Assembly (NCBI GenBank): GCA_035607415.1
Contig: DATNAQ010000009.1
Coordinates: 82,255-146,254 of the forward strand
Length of the DNA stretch: 64,000 nt
Direction: 5' to 3'
DNA from: JAQBQH01 sp035607415
GTDB lineage: Bacteria; Myxococcota_A; Polyangia; Palsa-1104
This document shows, one piece after another, positions 20,084 to 29,661 of the stretch (position 1 is its first letter; each line of letters opens with the position of its first letter). The notes below the pieces were generated by a model. It had not been told where the DNA came from. It made no database searches and saw only the letters and a list, made by a program, of their open reading frames with translations. The position numbers and the translations under genes were made by a program.

Positions 20084-20838
20084 CGGCGGCGGAAGATCGA
20101 GGCGAGCGCGAACTTCGCGGTCTGTCCCATCATGTCGGCGATCGACGTGGTGAGCGGAATGTCCTTGGGGCAGACCTGCACGCAGTTCTGCGCGTTGCCG
20201 CAGCCCTCCATGCCGCCCGGCTCCATGAGCGGCTCGAGCCGCTCGTCTTTGTGCATCGCCCCCGTCGGATGCAGGTTCATCAGGCGCGCCTGCGAGATCG
20301 GCGCCGCGCCGATGAACGGCGACTGCGGCCCGTAGTTCGGGCACGCCTCCATGCAGCAGCCGCACGCCATGCAGCGCGACAGCTCGTAGCGAATGTCGGC
20401 CAGCTCCGGCGCCGTGCGCAGGCCCGGCCCGAGGTCATGCGTGCCGTCGATGTCGATCCACGCGTGCACCCGCTTGAAGTCCTCGAAGATGCGCGTGCGA
20501 TCGACGGCCAGGTCGCGGATGAGCGGATACTTGGTCATCGGCCGCAGCTCGATCGGCTGCTCGAGCTGATCGACGAGCGCCGCGCACGCCTGCATCACGC
20601 GCCCGTTGATCAGCATGGTGCACGAGCCGCACACCTCCTCGAGGCAGTTGGCGTCCCACACCACCGGCGTCGTCTTGCGCCCGTCGATGGTGATCGGCCG
20701 CCGCTGCACCGCCATCAGCGCCGCGTGCACGTTGAGCCGCTCCTCCCACGGCACCTCGAACTCTTCCCAGCGCGGCGCCGCGCCCGGCTGATCCTGGCGC
20801 TTGACCTTGATGCGCACCGTCTGCTGCGTCGTCGTCAT
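20080..20838 (-). CDS. sdhB: succinate dehydrogenase iron-sulfur subunit
   Basis: 252 residues. Ligands for three clusters are visible: CLEEVCGSC plus a later Cys for [2Fe-2S], CMACGCCMEACPNYGP for [4Fe-4S], and CGNAQNCVQVCPKDIP for [3Fe-4S]/[4Fe-4S]. It passes electrons from the flavin subunit to quinone through the membrane anchor (complex II). The start MTTTQQTVRIKVKRQD was chosen because it overlaps the sdhA stop by four bases (ATGA). Last gene of the sdhCAB operon. Confidence 0.95.
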   Translation of the reverse strand: MTTTQQTVRIKVKRQDQPGAAPRWEEFEVPWEERLNVHAALMAVQRRPITIDGRKTTPVVWDANCLEEVCGSCTMLINGRVMQACAALVDQLEQPIELRPMTKYPLIRDLAVDRTRIFEDFKRVHAWIDIDGTHDLGPGLRTAPELADIRYELSRCMACGCCMEACPNYGPQSPFIGAAPISQARLMNLHPTGAMHKDERLEPLMEPGGMEGCGNAQNCVQVCPKDIPLTTSIADMMGQTAKFALASIFRRR

Positions 20839-22688
20839 GCGCTCTTCTTTTCCGTCGTGGTGGGCGCGCCCTTGCCGGTGTAGTCGCGGAGCACCGGCTT
20901 GACCAGCGAGACGTCGACCGCCTCGTAGGTGATCTTCGGCCCGTGGTTCGCCGCCGGATCGTAGGTGGCGATGGTGGTCTTCAAGAACTTCTCGTCGTCG
21001 CGCTTGGGGAACTCGGGCTTGAAGTGCGAGCCGCGCGACTCGTCGCGCAACAGCGCCCCGATGGTGACGACGCGCGCGAGCAGCAGCATGTTCCACAGCT
21101 GCCGCGTGAACATGAGCGCCTGGTTGGCGTGCTTGCCGGTGTCGAGCACCGAGCACTTCTGCCAGCGCTCCATCATCTTCTGGATCGTGTCGTCGACCAT
21201 CTGCAGCTCTTTGTTGTGCCGCTCGACGGTGACGTAGCTGTTCATGAGCTGACCGAGCTCCCACCAGATCTGGTACGGATTCTCGTCGCCCTGTTTTTGT
21301 GCGATCGCATCATATTCGGTTTGCAACCGCTTCAATTCGCGCTCGTACACGCCCGACGGCGCCGTCCCCGACGCCGTGTAGGCGCTCGAGTGCGCGTAGG
21401 CCACCATCTTGGGCCCGGTGACCATGCCGCCGTAGATGCAGCTGATGAGCGAGTTGGCGCCGAGGCGGTTGGCGCCGTGGTACTGATAGTCGACCTCACC
21501 GACGGCAAACAGCCCGGGGATGTTGGTCATCTGATCGTAGTCGACCCACAGCCCGCCCATCGAGTAGTGCACCGCCGGGAACACCAGCATCGGCGTCTTG
21601 CGCGGATCCTGGCCGGCGAACTTCTGGTAGATCTCGACGACGCCCTCCACGCGGTGCGCGATCTCGTCGGGCCCGCGCCCTTGCGACACCTCGCGGTCGG
21701 GGTTGACGATGTCGAGGTAGACCTGGTCCTTGCCGCCGACGCCGAGCCCGTCGTGGCGCACGGCCTTGAAGATCTCGCGCGCGCCGATGTCGCGCGGCAC
21801 CAGGTTCTTGAACTTGGGATACTTCTCCTCGAGAAAGTACCAGCGCTCGCTCTCGGGAATCGTCAGCGGATCGCGCGTGTCGCCCTTGGTCTTCGGCACC
21901 CACACGCGCGCGCCCTCGCCGCGCAGCGACTCGGAGATGAGGCGCAGCTTGTCCGGCCCGGCGATCGCCGTCGGGTGCACCTGGATGAACTCGCCGTTGG
22001 CGTAGATCGCGCCCTGCTGATAGACGACCGCGGCCGCGGTGCCGGTGTTCACCACCGAGTTGGTCGACTTTCCGAAGAGCACGCCCGGCCCGCCCGTCGC
22101 CAGCGCCACCGCCGTCGCCGGGAAGGTGTCGAGCTTCATCGACGCCAGATCCATCGCCACGATGCCGCGGCAGCGCCCGGCGTCGTCTTTGACGATGCCG
22201 ACGAACTCGTGGCGCTCGAAGCGGCGCACGCGCCCGGCGACCTCGTGGCGGCGCACCTGCTCGTCGAGCGCGTAGAGCAGCTGCTGCCCCGTCGTGGCGC
22301 CGGCGAACGCGGTGCGGTGGTGCAGCGTGCCGCCGAAGCGCCGGAAGTCGATGAGCCCCTCGGCCGTGCGCGTAAACGGCACGCCCATGCGATCGAGCAG
22401 GTAGATGACGCCCGGCGCGGCGTAACACATCGCCTTCACCGGCGGCTGGTTGGCCAGAAAGTCGCCGCCCTTGACGGTGTCGACGAAGTGGATCTCGGGC
22501 GAGTCGCCTTCGCCCTTGGTGTTGACCGCGCCGTTGATGCCGCCCTGCGCGCACACCGAGTGCGAGCGCCGGCAGGGCACGAACGAGAAGACGTCGCATT
22601 CGAACCCGGCCTCGGCGATCTTGATGATCGTCATCAGGCCCGCCAGCCCTCCGCCGACGACGACGAACCTCGGCTTGTCGGCGCTCAT
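20835..22688 (-). CDS. sdhA: succinate dehydrogenase flavoprotein subunit
   Basis: 617 residues. FAD fold VVGGGLAGLMTI at the N-terminus, HSVCAQGGINGAV (the His expected to carry covalent FAD), GGPGVLFGKSTNS, HPTAIAG and SESLRGEGARVW with the catalytic Arg region. Size and sequence style fit the non-classical (Bacteroidetes/Bacillus-like) enzymes with a single cytochrome b anchor. It oxidises succinate to fumarate at the inner membrane. The ATG at 22688 overlaps the sdhC stop (ATGA). The longer possible N-terminus is the sdhC gene read in another frame. Confidence 0.95.
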   Translation of the reverse strand: MSADKPRFVVVGGGLAGLMTIIKIAEAGFECDVFSFVPCRRSHSVCAQGGINGAVNTKGEGDSPEIHFVDTVKGGDFLANQPPVKAMCYAAPGVIYLLDRMGVPFTRTAEGLIDFRRFGGTLHHRTAFAGATTGQQLLYALDEQVRRHEVAGRVRRFERHEFVGIVKDDAGRCRGIVAMDLASMKLDTFPATAVALATGGPGVLFGKSTNSVVNTGTAAAVVYQQGAIYANGEFIQVHPTAIAGPDKLRLISESLRGEGARVWVPKTKGDTRDPLTIPESERWYFLEEKYPKFKNLVPRDIGAREIFKAVRHDGLGVGGKDQVYLDIVNPDREVSQGRGPDEIAHRVEGVVEIYQKFAGQDPRKTPMLVFPAVHYSMGGLWVDYDQMTNIPGLFAVGEVDYQYHGANRLGANSLISCIYGGMVTGPKMVAYAHSSAYTASGTAPSGVYERELKRLQTEYDAIAQKQGDENPYQIWWELGQLMNSYVTVERHNKELQMVDDTIQKMMERWQKCSVLDTGKHANQALMFTRQLWNMLLLARVVTIGALLRDESRGSHFKPEFPKRDDEKFLKTTIATYDPAANHGPKITYEAVDVSLVKPVLRDYTGKGAPTTTEKKSA

Positions 22689-23362
22689 GCCGGCACGTTC
22701 AGGAAGGCGCGCAGCGACGCGAGGCCGACCGCGAGCAGCGTGACGCCGATGAGGCCGCAGGCGTAACCCCAGAGGCGCTGCGAGCGCGGGCTCACCGTCA
22801 GGCCCCAGTGGTAGGCGAGGTTCCACAGCCCGTTGCAGAAGTGGAACACGGCGCAGGAGATGCCCACCAGGTATATCCAGAAAACCTGTATTCCGAGATG
22901 GGTTTCCAAAAAGTAATGGTGCATATACGCGGTCGAAACCAGCGGCTGCCCGTCGACGTTTTGCAGATACGGCGCGTCGGGATGCACGATTGGGACAAAT
23001 CGCGTATTCCACACGTGATATCCGATATAAAAGAGCAGGATCACGCCGGTGATGCGCTGGAACAGGTAGAGCCAGTTGCGCCCGTAGCCGTAGCCGCCGA
23101 CGTTGGGCCGCGCCTGCGACGCGACGAACAGGCCGTACCCCGCGTGATAGAGGAGCGGCAGCCCGATCACGCCGATCTCGAGGAAGATGACGATCGGGTT
23201 GGTCTGCAGATCCTTGACGACGTTGTCGAAGCGCTGCGCGCCGCCGGGTCCGACCGCCTGAAAGTTCGAATACAGGTGCTCGATCAGAAAGGCGCCGATG
23301 GGGATGAAGCCCGTCAGCTCGAATAGTTTCTTGGCGAAATAGCGTGTTCGGGAGGGGGGCAC
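22685..23362 (-). CDS. sdhC: succinate dehydrogenase cytochrome b subunit
   Basis: 225 residues with five hydrophobic helices (KKLFELTGFIPIGAFLIEH, FLEIGVIGLPLLYHAGYGL, YLFQRITGVILLFYIGYHV, GIQVFWIYLVGISCAVFHF, LWGYACGLIGVTLLAVGLA). Several helix-borne His residues are candidate haem b ligands. A single fused anchor and no SdhD is the B-type complex II layout. The GTG at 23362 (MPPSRTRYFAKKLF) is the nearest usable start and lies 17 bases after the peptidase stop; no good SD is visible, so translation may depend on read-in from that gene. Confidence 0.9.
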   Translation of the reverse strand: MPPSRTRYFAKKLFELTGFIPIGAFLIEHLYSNFQAVGPGGAQRFDNVVKDLQTNPIVIFLEIGVIGLPLLYHAGYGLFVASQARPNVGGYGYGRNWLYLFQRITGVILLFYIGYHVWNTRFVPIVHPDAPYLQNVDGQPLVSTAYMHHYFLETHLGIQVFWIYLVGISCAVFHFCNGLWNLAYHWGLTVSPRSQRLWGYACGLIGVTLLAVGLASLRAFLNVPA

Positions 23363-23379
23363 GCCGGATTTGTAATGTA

Positions 23380-25086
23380 CTAAGGCGTCGCTTGCAATCG
23401 GTACACCGGGACCAGGTTCAGTTGCGCGTCCCACGACGGGTGCTTCATGTAGAAGAAGTCGAGCCGCTCGTGCGGGCTCTTGGCGAACGCCGGGTCCTTC
23501 ATCTTCTGGTCCCACTCGGCCTTGATGGTCGGGTCCTTCAGCATCTTTTCGGCGACGGCTTCGAGCACGTAGTCTTCCATGTACTCCTTCTGCTCGAACA
23601 CCGCGTTGAAGAAGCCCCACGTGGTCAGCGAGTCGGGCCCTTCGGGCTCGAGCAGGTGCGCCGCCAGCCGCGCGTGCGACTGCCCGACGGGGATGAAGAG
23701 CCCGCCGCCGGCGAAGCTGCGCGTCTCGGGCGTCCACTTGCCGGTGACCTGCACCATGGTGCGCCCTTCGAAGGTCTTCTTGGCCTGCTTGACGTCGCTG
23801 GCGCGGAAGGCGTCGACGGCGAGCGTGCGCGTGCCGTCGAGATCGCGCCACACCAGGCCGTGCGCGGCGAGCTTGGGCGCGACCACGTCGGCGAAGGCGC
23901 GCGGCACGAACCAGCCGGCGCGCGGCAGCGTCACCGTCACCGCCGGAACGAGCGCGCCATAGAACGGGACGTGCCACACCTCGGGCTTGCCGGTGTCGTA
24001 CACGATGCGCGTCACCGTCGAGATCGGCGAGGTCGAGCGCGTGTAGTGGTAGCCGAGGAAGTCGATCGTCGTCGGCTTCTTCAGGTCGGGATCCCAGTCG
24101 AGCACGATCGGCTTTCCGGCGAGCGGCTCGGCGTCGGCCTCGCGCGCGGCCTTTTGCCACGCGGCGCCGTTCCCCGACAGCTCGCGCAGCACGGCCACGA
24201 TGGTGTCGTGCGTGGCGCGCACGCGCGTGGCGTAATCCTTCCACGAGTGGGTCTCGACGAGGATGCCGAGGCGGTTGCGCGCGCCGGCGTAGGCCTCGGA
24301 GAAGCGCGGCGACGAGGTCATCGCGGCGAAGCCGCTGGCGGGATCCTCGTGCTTCACGAACGACGGATAGAAGTCGACGATCGGAAGGTGCTTCTCCGCC
24401 TCGAGCTGCGACTTGATGCTCCTCCGCAGCGCCGACGCCGCGGCCATCAGGCCGGCCGGCTCGTCGCTCATGCCCTCGGCCGGCTTCACCAGCACGGCGA
24501 CGTCGTGCTGGAACTCGGCGCCGTCGGTGACGTGGAGGTCCATGTAGACGATCGGATCTTCGCGCTGCATCAGCTTCAGCATCGCGCGCATCTCCGGCGC
24601 CTCGGCTTTGACGTAGTCGCGGTTGAGGTTCAGGTTCTGCGCGGTGGTGCGCCAGCCCATCTCCTCGGGGCCGATCTGGTTGGGCCGGTTGTAGCGGCCG
24701 AAGCGCTCGTGCCCGTCGACGTTGAAGACCGGCACGAAGACGACGCGGATCTTGCCGAGCGCGACGCCGTCGAGCTTGCCGTCGAGGAGCTCGCGCATGA
24801 CCAGGAAGCCGGCGTCCTTGCCGTCGATCTCGCCGGCGTGGATGCCGCCTTGCACGAGCAGCGTCGGCGCGCCCTTCTTGCCGACGGAGAGCGCGACCAT
24901 CGGGCGGCGCTCGGGCGTGGTGCCGAAGGTTTCACAGGTGACGTTCTTGTGCGCGCGCTGAAAGTCGTGGCACAGGCGCACCGTCTCTTCGTAGCGGCCG
25001 GTGATCTTGAAGCCGCTGCGCTCGGCGGCGGTGGTGAGCGCGTTCTGCGGCGCGAGCAGCGCGACGGCGAGGAGGAGGGCGGTCAC
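23380..25086 (-). CDS. exported M14-family zinc carboxypeptidase
   Basis: 568 residues. Signal peptide TALLLAVALLAPQNA follows a GTG start that overlaps the upstream stop (GTGA, 25083-25086). The HxxE zinc pair is in GGIHAGEIDGKD, the third ligand His probably in MDLHVTDG, and the catalytic Glu in LGILVETHSWKDY. NLNLNRDYVKAEAPE supplies substrate-binding residues. The C-terminal roughly 200 residues look like a beta-rich accessory region. Predicted periplasmic or secreted peptidase that trims peptides or cell-wall fragments. It sits between a membrane protein and sdhC, probably on one transcript. Confidence 0.85.
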   Translation of the reverse strand: MTALLLAVALLAPQNALTTAAERSGFKITGRYEETVRLCHDFQRAHKNVTCETFGTTPERRPMVALSVGKKGAPTLLVQGGIHAGEIDGKDAGFLVMRELLDGKLDGVALGKIRVVFVPVFNVDGHERFGRYNRPNQIGPEEMGWRTTAQNLNLNRDYVKAEAPEMRAMLKLMQREDPIVYMDLHVTDGAEFQHDVAVLVKPAEGMSDEPAGLMAAASALRRSIKSQLEAEKHLPIVDFYPSFVKHEDPASGFAAMTSSPRFSEAYAGARNRLGILVETHSWKDYATRVRATHDTIVAVLRELSGNGAAWQKAAREADAEPLAGKPIVLDWDPDLKKPTTIDFLGYHYTRSTSPISTVTRIVYDTGKPEVWHVPFYGALVPAVTVTLPRAGWFVPRAFADVVAPKLAAHGLVWRDLDGTRTLAVDAFRASDVKQAKKTFEGRTMVQVTGKWTPETRSFAGGGLFIPVGQSHARLAAHLLEPEGPDSLTTWGFFNAVFEQKEYMEDYVLEAVAEKMLKDPTIKAEWDQKMKDPAFAKSPHERLDFFYMKHPSWDAQLNLVPVYRLQATP

Positions 25087-25868
25087 AGGGTCGCGGTATC
25101 GGCAGGAGGCGGCGCGGGTGGCGTGACGCTGGCGGCGCGGCTGGCGCCGATGATCGTGTAGGTGATCGCGAGCGCCCAGTACACGAGCCAGAACGCGGGC
25201 ACGTGGACGACGTACGCCTCGAGGACGCCGAGCAGCACCGCCGGCGTCAGCGCGTAGACGGCGACGGTGAACAGCTGCCCGAAGCGCAGGCCGCGGCCGG
25301 TGACGAGGCCGGCGAGCACCAGCACCACCGCCGTCATCGTCTTGGCGAACAGGTACCAGGCGAGCAGGAACGCGCCGATGTAGAAGGGCGCGCGCCGCAT
25401 CGCTTCCTTGATCCAGCCGCGCACGATGTCGGGCCCGACGGTGGTGTCGGGGAAGCGCGACAGCGGGAAGATGCGCTCCTGGTCTTCCTGCTTGACGAGG
25501 ATCTCGGTCTGCTTCAAAAAGACGCCGATCTCGTTCGGCTGGAAGCCGTCGAGCGTGCCGGTGGTGTCGATGATGGCGACGACCTGGTGCCCCTTCTCGT
25601 CGGTGCCGAGGTGCTTGACCCACGGCTGCTCGACGTCGGCCGAGGCCTTGCCGTCCTTGATGGTGATGGTCGGGATCTCGTCGAGGTGCGGCTCGAGCCA
25701 ACGCGCGCCCTCGTGCAGCTTGAACATCACCCACATCGTCGTCGAGCCGGTGGCGATGAGCACGAGCAGCAGCAGGTAGACGAACGTGCGCCGCACCCGC
25801 TGGCGCGCGACCTGGGTGAAGACACCGGGATCGAACGACACTTTCGCCAACGCTTCGAGGTGCGACAT
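25083..25868 (-). CDS. DUF1189/Yip1-like membrane protein
   Basis: 261 residues. The ATG at 25868 is preceded by AAGGAG. One N-terminal membrane helix (TFVYLLLLVLIATGS), an extracytoplasmic domain (about 50-160), then four C-terminal helices (APFYIGAFLLAWYLF, MTAVVLVLAGLVTG, LFTVAVYALTPAVLLGVL, AFWLVYWALAITYTIIG). This is the DUF1189 layout. The outer part reads IPTITIKDGKASADVEQPW and IIDTTGTLDGFQPNEIGVFL. Function unknown. First gene of the minus-strand peptidase/sdh run; a TACAAT word at about 25892-25897 may be its -10 box. Confidence 0.6.
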   Translation of the reverse strand: MSHLEALAKVSFDPGVFTQVARQRVRRTFVYLLLLVLIATGSTTMWVMFKLHEGARWLEPHLDEIPTITIKDGKASADVEQPWVKHLGTDEKGHQVVAIIDTTGTLDGFQPNEIGVFLKQTEILVKQEDQERIFPLSRFPDTTVGPDIVRGWIKEAMRRAPFYIGAFLLAWYLFAKTMTAVVLVLAGLVTGRGLRFGQLFTVAVYALTPAVLLGVLEAYVVHVPAFWLVYWALAITYTIIGASRAASVTPPAPPPADTATL

Positions 25869-25989
25869 GACGGCTCTCCTTGCGACGACCACATTGTACG
25901 TAGCGGCGGCCAGAAAGCTACCGGAGCGGGGGAGAAACGCGTGGCTGCGGTCACCCTATTCCGACAGCCGCGCGTGCTAGCGTCCGCGC

Positions 25990-26490
25990 ATGGAAACCTG
26001 CGTCGGGTGCGGCGCCCAGGTGGCGCCGGCCGAGGCCGATCTCACCGCCGAGGGCGTCCGCTGCCGCGCGTGCAGCCTGCGCGCCGAGGTGATCGGCCAC
26101 GCCGTCAACGTGGCGGTCGCCGAGCACGTGCGTCGCGATCGCGTGGTGCGGCGGCGCGCCGGCAACGTCATCTACGGCCACTGGATCGTCTGGCTCACCA
26201 CGGCGATCGTGTTCTGCGGCGCCGACGGCGGCCGGCACCTGGCGTGGTTCGCGCCGCCCGCGCTCGGCGTGCTGGTGCCGCTCATCGGCTTCTTCTTCCG
26301 ACAGGAGTGGGCCCGGCGCACGCTCCTGGCCCTCGACGGGACGGCGGCCATCACGCTCGCCGGCTGCGGCCTCTTCTCCGACTGGGACGGCCGTTTCGCG
26401 CTGCTGTTCCTCGCGGCGATTCCGGCGCTGCTCGCCGTCGGCCTCGTCTTCGAGCTGCGCAGCGCGCGCACGGTGCAGCGCTCCGCCTGA
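25990..26490 (+). CDS. zinc-ribbon membrane protein of unknown function
   Basis: 166 residues. An N-terminal zinc ribbon (CVGCG and CRAC, Cys 4, 7 and two near 29-32) is followed by four hydrophobic helices (IVWLTTAIVFCGA, WFAPPALGVLVPLIGFFF, LALDGTAAITLAGCGLF, ALLFLAAIPALLAVGLVF). I do not recognise a named family. It is alone between two minus-strand operons. Confidence 0.55.
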   Translation: METCVGCGAQVAPAEADLTAEGVRCRACSLRAEVIGHAVNVAVAEHVRRDRVVRRRAGNVIYGHWIVWLTTAIVFCGADGGRHLAWFAPPALGVLVPLIGFFFRQEWARRTLLALDGTAAITLAGCGLFSDWDGRFALLFLAAIPALLAVGLVFELRSARTVQRSA

Positions 26491-26507
26491 GCCGCGCGGC
26501 CGGCCGG

Positions 26508-28859
26508 CTACGCGTAGCCCCAGCGACGGCGCAGCGCCCAATTGAGCGCGAGGCAGCCGACGGCGACGGCGAGCATCCACCAGCGGCTCCACACTTCGAC
26601 GTCGCGATGCGCGTTCACGCGCACCACGCGCGGCGGCCAGAAGCTGAGCCCGTCGAGCGACTCGCCCGGCCCGCGGAAGCTGCCGCCCGTCGTCGCCGCC
26701 ACCGCGCGCAGAAGGTCGTCGCGCGCCTCCGGCTCTTCGAGCTCCTTGCCGGCGCCGCGCACCAGGAACACCTCGTCCTCTTCCGCCGGCCGTCCCGCGA
26801 GCGTGGCCCGCGCGGTGATGCGATAGCCGCCCGCCTGCTGCGGCGGCAGCTCGAAGGTCAGCTCGCCATCCTCGTCGGTGACGCCGTGCTGCGCCGCCAC
26901 CGGCTCGGGCCGCGCCGTCGTCGCCACGTCGAGCACCGTCGGGATGCGCGCCACCGCCACGTCCAGGGTGGCGCCTTTGAGCGGCTGATAGTCGGTGCCG
27001 AGCGCGCGCACGGTGACCTGCACCTTCTGCCCGCGCGCATACTCCGGCTGATCGGTCTCGACGCGCAGGAAGCTGAGCGCCGGATCCTTGATCAACCAGC
27101 GGATGGCCGCGTCCCAGAAGCGCTGATAGGCGCGCCCGCGCTCGTCGCCCGCCTTGTCGGCGAAGCCCCAGCGCCACGAGTCGTCGCTGCCGAAGGTGAG
27201 CACGCGCCCCTTGCCGGCTTCGCCGACGGTCAGCACCGGCAGCGGCTTGCCGTCGAGATCCTTGCGCGTCGGATGCACGCCGAGCACCGTCGCGCCCGGC
27301 TTGGCGCGCGCCACCAGGTTGACGCCGTTCAGCTCGGGCAGCTCGGCCCAGCGCGCGCGGTTCTGCTGCACGTCGAGCTTGAGCGCGGTCAGCGGATGGG
27401 CGCGCCCGTCGGCGGTGAGCTGCAGCTTGAACGGCTGCGGATCGATCAGCTTCTCCGGCGGCGTGCCGTCGGGCAGAAGCTCGACCGGCAGGATGTCCGC
27501 CACCGGCGTGCCCGCCCAGCCGCCCGAGGTGAACGACAGATCGCCGCCGAGCATGGCCAGGCCGCCGCCCTCCTCGACGTAGCGGCGGATCTCGCCGAGG
27601 TAGGCGCCGATGCCGTAGGGCCCGTAGTTGAAGTTCTGCAGGAACACGAGGTCGAAGCTGCGCAGCTGCTCCTGGAACAGCTCCTCCGTGGGAAACGGGA
27701 TCAGCGACAGCTCCTCCGACGGCACCAGCTCGAGGTCGGTCGGCGTACGCAAGATGAAGAACGCGACCAGGTCGACGTTGGGATCGTGCTTGAGCTGCCC
27801 GCGCAGGTAGCGCACGTCCCATGACGGCCGCCCGGTCACTTGCAGGACGCGGATCTTGTCGCGGATGACCTTGAGCAGAAAGGCGCGCGCGTTATTCTCG
27901 ACGATGGCCTCGCCGTCGAGCAGCGGCGTGGTGATCTCGTAGAGGTACTTGCCGACGCGCTCGGGCGTGAACTGGAAGGCGACCTTGTAGTCGGTGACGC
28001 CCGGCTCGACGGTGACCTCGGCGACCTTGACCGGCACACCGTCGCGGCGCAGCGTCACCGGCAGCGTCTTGCCGTCCCAGGCGCCCGACGGGCCGCGGCC
28101 GACGACGCGCACCACCGCCTCGATGGTCACCGACGTGCGCACGAAGGCGAAGTCGTCGGCGAGCACGCGCGCGATGGCCACGTCGTTGAGCCCGCGCTGT
28201 CCGACCCACGCGGCGTGGATCGGCGTGTCGAGCGAGCGCAGGAAATCGGTCGACTCGACGTCGAGCCCTTTGTCACCGAGCGCGGCGCCGAGCCGCCCGT
28301 TGTCGACGCCGTCGGAGAAGACGACCACGCCGCCGAGATCGCGCCCTTCGTAGCGCGCGCGCAGATTGGCCAACGCCTCGCGCAGATGGGTCGCTTCGGC
28401 GCGCGCCGGCGGCGTCGCGCGCACTGCCTCGATCGTCGACGGCGACAGCTCGCTGCCGAAGGTGTAGACGTCGACGATGTGCTCGCGCGACAGCCGCTCG
28501 AGCGTCGCCTTCTCCGCGCCCAGCCACCGGGCCACGCGCGCCGCGCGGTTGGGCTCGCCCGCCTTCTCGGCGAGCCGCATCGACTCCGAGGCGTCGACGA
28601 GCAGCGCCACGTGGTTGGGCAGCCGCGTCACGTTCTGCAGGCGCACCGCCGGCTCGAAGAAGAGCACGAGCGCCGCCGCCACCGCGCCGAGGCGCAGCGC
28701 GAGCAGGATCCAGCGCCGGGAGGCGCGCTCGTCGTGCCGCAGCGCGCGCCAGGCGAAGAACACGATCACGCACGCGCAGACGACGGCCGCCACCTCGCCG
28801 ACGTGCCCCCACGGCGCCAGCGAGACGACGCGCCACTCGTCGTAGGTCATCGGCGTCAT
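26508..28859 (-). CDS. VWA / glutamine-amidotransferase-like membrane protein
   Basis: 783 residues. Two N-terminal membrane helices (EVAAVVCACVIVFFAW, LLALRLGAVAAALVLFF) precede a von Willebrand A domain with a MIDAS motif, DASESM, and VVFSDGVDNG. A GATase-like Rossmann domain follows (YVEEGGGLAMLGGDLSF) but lacks the nucleophile Cys, so it is probably non-catalytic. Then a beta-sandwich region and one C-terminal helix (WWMLAVAVGCLALNWAL). Such proteins occur with DUF4159/BatA-type envelope gene sets in myxobacteria and planctomycetes. The ATG at 28859 overlaps the upstream stop by four bases. Confidence 0.7.
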   Translation of the reverse strand: MTPMTYDEWRVVSLAPWGHVGEVAAVVCACVIVFFAWRALRHDERASRRWILLALRLGAVAAALVLFFEPAVRLQNVTRLPNHVALLVDASESMRLAEKAGEPNRAARVARWLGAEKATLERLSREHIVDVYTFGSELSPSTIEAVRATPPARAEATHLREALANLRARYEGRDLGGVVVFSDGVDNGRLGAALGDKGLDVESTDFLRSLDTPIHAAWVGQRGLNDVAIARVLADDFAFVRTSVTIEAVVRVVGRGPSGAWDGKTLPVTLRRDGVPVKVAEVTVEPGVTDYKVAFQFTPERVGKYLYEITTPLLDGEAIVENNARAFLLKVIRDKIRVLQVTGRPSWDVRYLRGQLKHDPNVDLVAFFILRTPTDLELVPSEELSLIPFPTEELFQEQLRSFDLVFLQNFNYGPYGIGAYLGEIRRYVEEGGGLAMLGGDLSFTSGGWAGTPVADILPVELLPDGTPPEKLIDPQPFKLQLTADGRAHPLTALKLDVQQNRARWAELPELNGVNLVARAKPGATVLGVHPTRKDLDGKPLPVLTVGEAGKGRVLTFGSDDSWRWGFADKAGDERGRAYQRFWDAAIRWLIKDPALSFLRVETDQPEYARGQKVQVTVRALGTDYQPLKGATLDVAVARIPTVLDVATTARPEPVAAQHGVTDEDGELTFELPPQQAGGYRITARATLAGRPAEEDEVFLVRGAGKELEEPEARDDLLRAVAATTGGSFRGPGESLDGLSFWPPRVVRVNAHRDVEVWSRWWMLAVAVGCLALNWALRRRWGYA

Positions 28860-29623
28860 GGCGGCGGCTCGCGCTCCGGCGACTGCCACTGGCGACGGCG
28901 CAAGATGAACGGCACGTGCACCTGGTCGGTCTTGTAGTCGAGGCAGAGCGCGTACATCGCCAGGTTGATGCCGAGCCGGAACGCCATCTCGCGCTGGCTC
29001 TCGCCGCCGGGAATGACCTCGTGCTCCCAGGCGCCGAAGTTGTCGCGCGCCCACGCGCCGCCCATGTCGTTCTGCGAGTAGACGATGACCAGTCGCCCGT
29101 CGTGCGTGACGCCCTCGAGATAGGGCACCGCCGCCACGCGTCCGACCGGCGTCTTCAGGAGGTAGAACGACTTGTAGACCACGTGGTCGGGCGAGATCTT
29201 GTGCAGCGCCTCGCGCGGAAACAGCCGCGCCACCAGCGCGCGCACCGACGAGTCGAAGCCGCCGCCCGGCCGCGGATCGGCGCCGTCGATGACGAGGAAG
29301 CCGCCGGTCTGTAGCACGCGGCGCAGGCGCGCCACGTCGCCGTCGTCGAAGGTGGGCAGCGCCGCGTCGCCGGCGAGATAGAGGAACGGGTGTCGCTTGA
29401 GCGCGGCCTCGTCGCTGAGGCGGACCTCGACCGGATCGAGCATGGCCTCGATCGACGTGCGCTTCTCGATCTCCCAGGCCAGGCGCCGTGTCGCCGTCGG
29501 GCGCGGGTTCCAGTTGCCGGAGTACGAGATCTGCGCGATCGCCAGCTTGTCGTGGTCGCCCATCGCGTGCGCCGCCACGGGCAGGCACACGAGCAAACCA
29601 GCAACGCAGAGCGCGCGCAGCAT
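28856..29623 (-). CDS. exported DUF4159 protein
   Basis: 255 residues. Signal peptide MLRALCVAGLLVCLPVAAHA. The body has the DUF4159 GATase-like fold: ALKRHPFLYLAGDAA, LRRVLQTGGFLVIDGAD, LFPREALHKI and VIVYSQNDMGGAW. It is cotranslated with the downstream VWA/GATase protein, with which this family is often paired. Function unknown; probably periplasmic. A longer upstream N-terminus is possible but would bury the signal peptide. Confidence 0.7.
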   Translation of the reverse strand: MLRALCVAGLLVCLPVAAHAMGDHDKLAIAQISYSGNWNPRPTATRRLAWEIEKRTSIEAMLDPVEVRLSDEAALKRHPFLYLAGDAALPTFDDGDVARLRRVLQTGGFLVIDGADPRPGGGFDSSVRALVARLFPREALHKISPDHVVYKSFYLLKTPVGRVAAVPYLEGVTHDGRLVIVYSQNDMGGAWARDNFGAWEHEVIPGGESQREMAFRLGINLAMYALCLDYKTDQVHVPFILRRRQWQSPEREPPP

Positions 29624-29661
29624 CACTCGATCTTTAGCACACGCTCGTGTAAGAGGAGGGC

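Noticed and set aside
20943..27824. Long plus-strand frames opposite sdhA, the M14 peptidase and the VWA gene (up to 873 codons)
   Set aside because: Arg/His-rich translations with no domains, opposite genes with clear catalytic motifs and overlapping starts.
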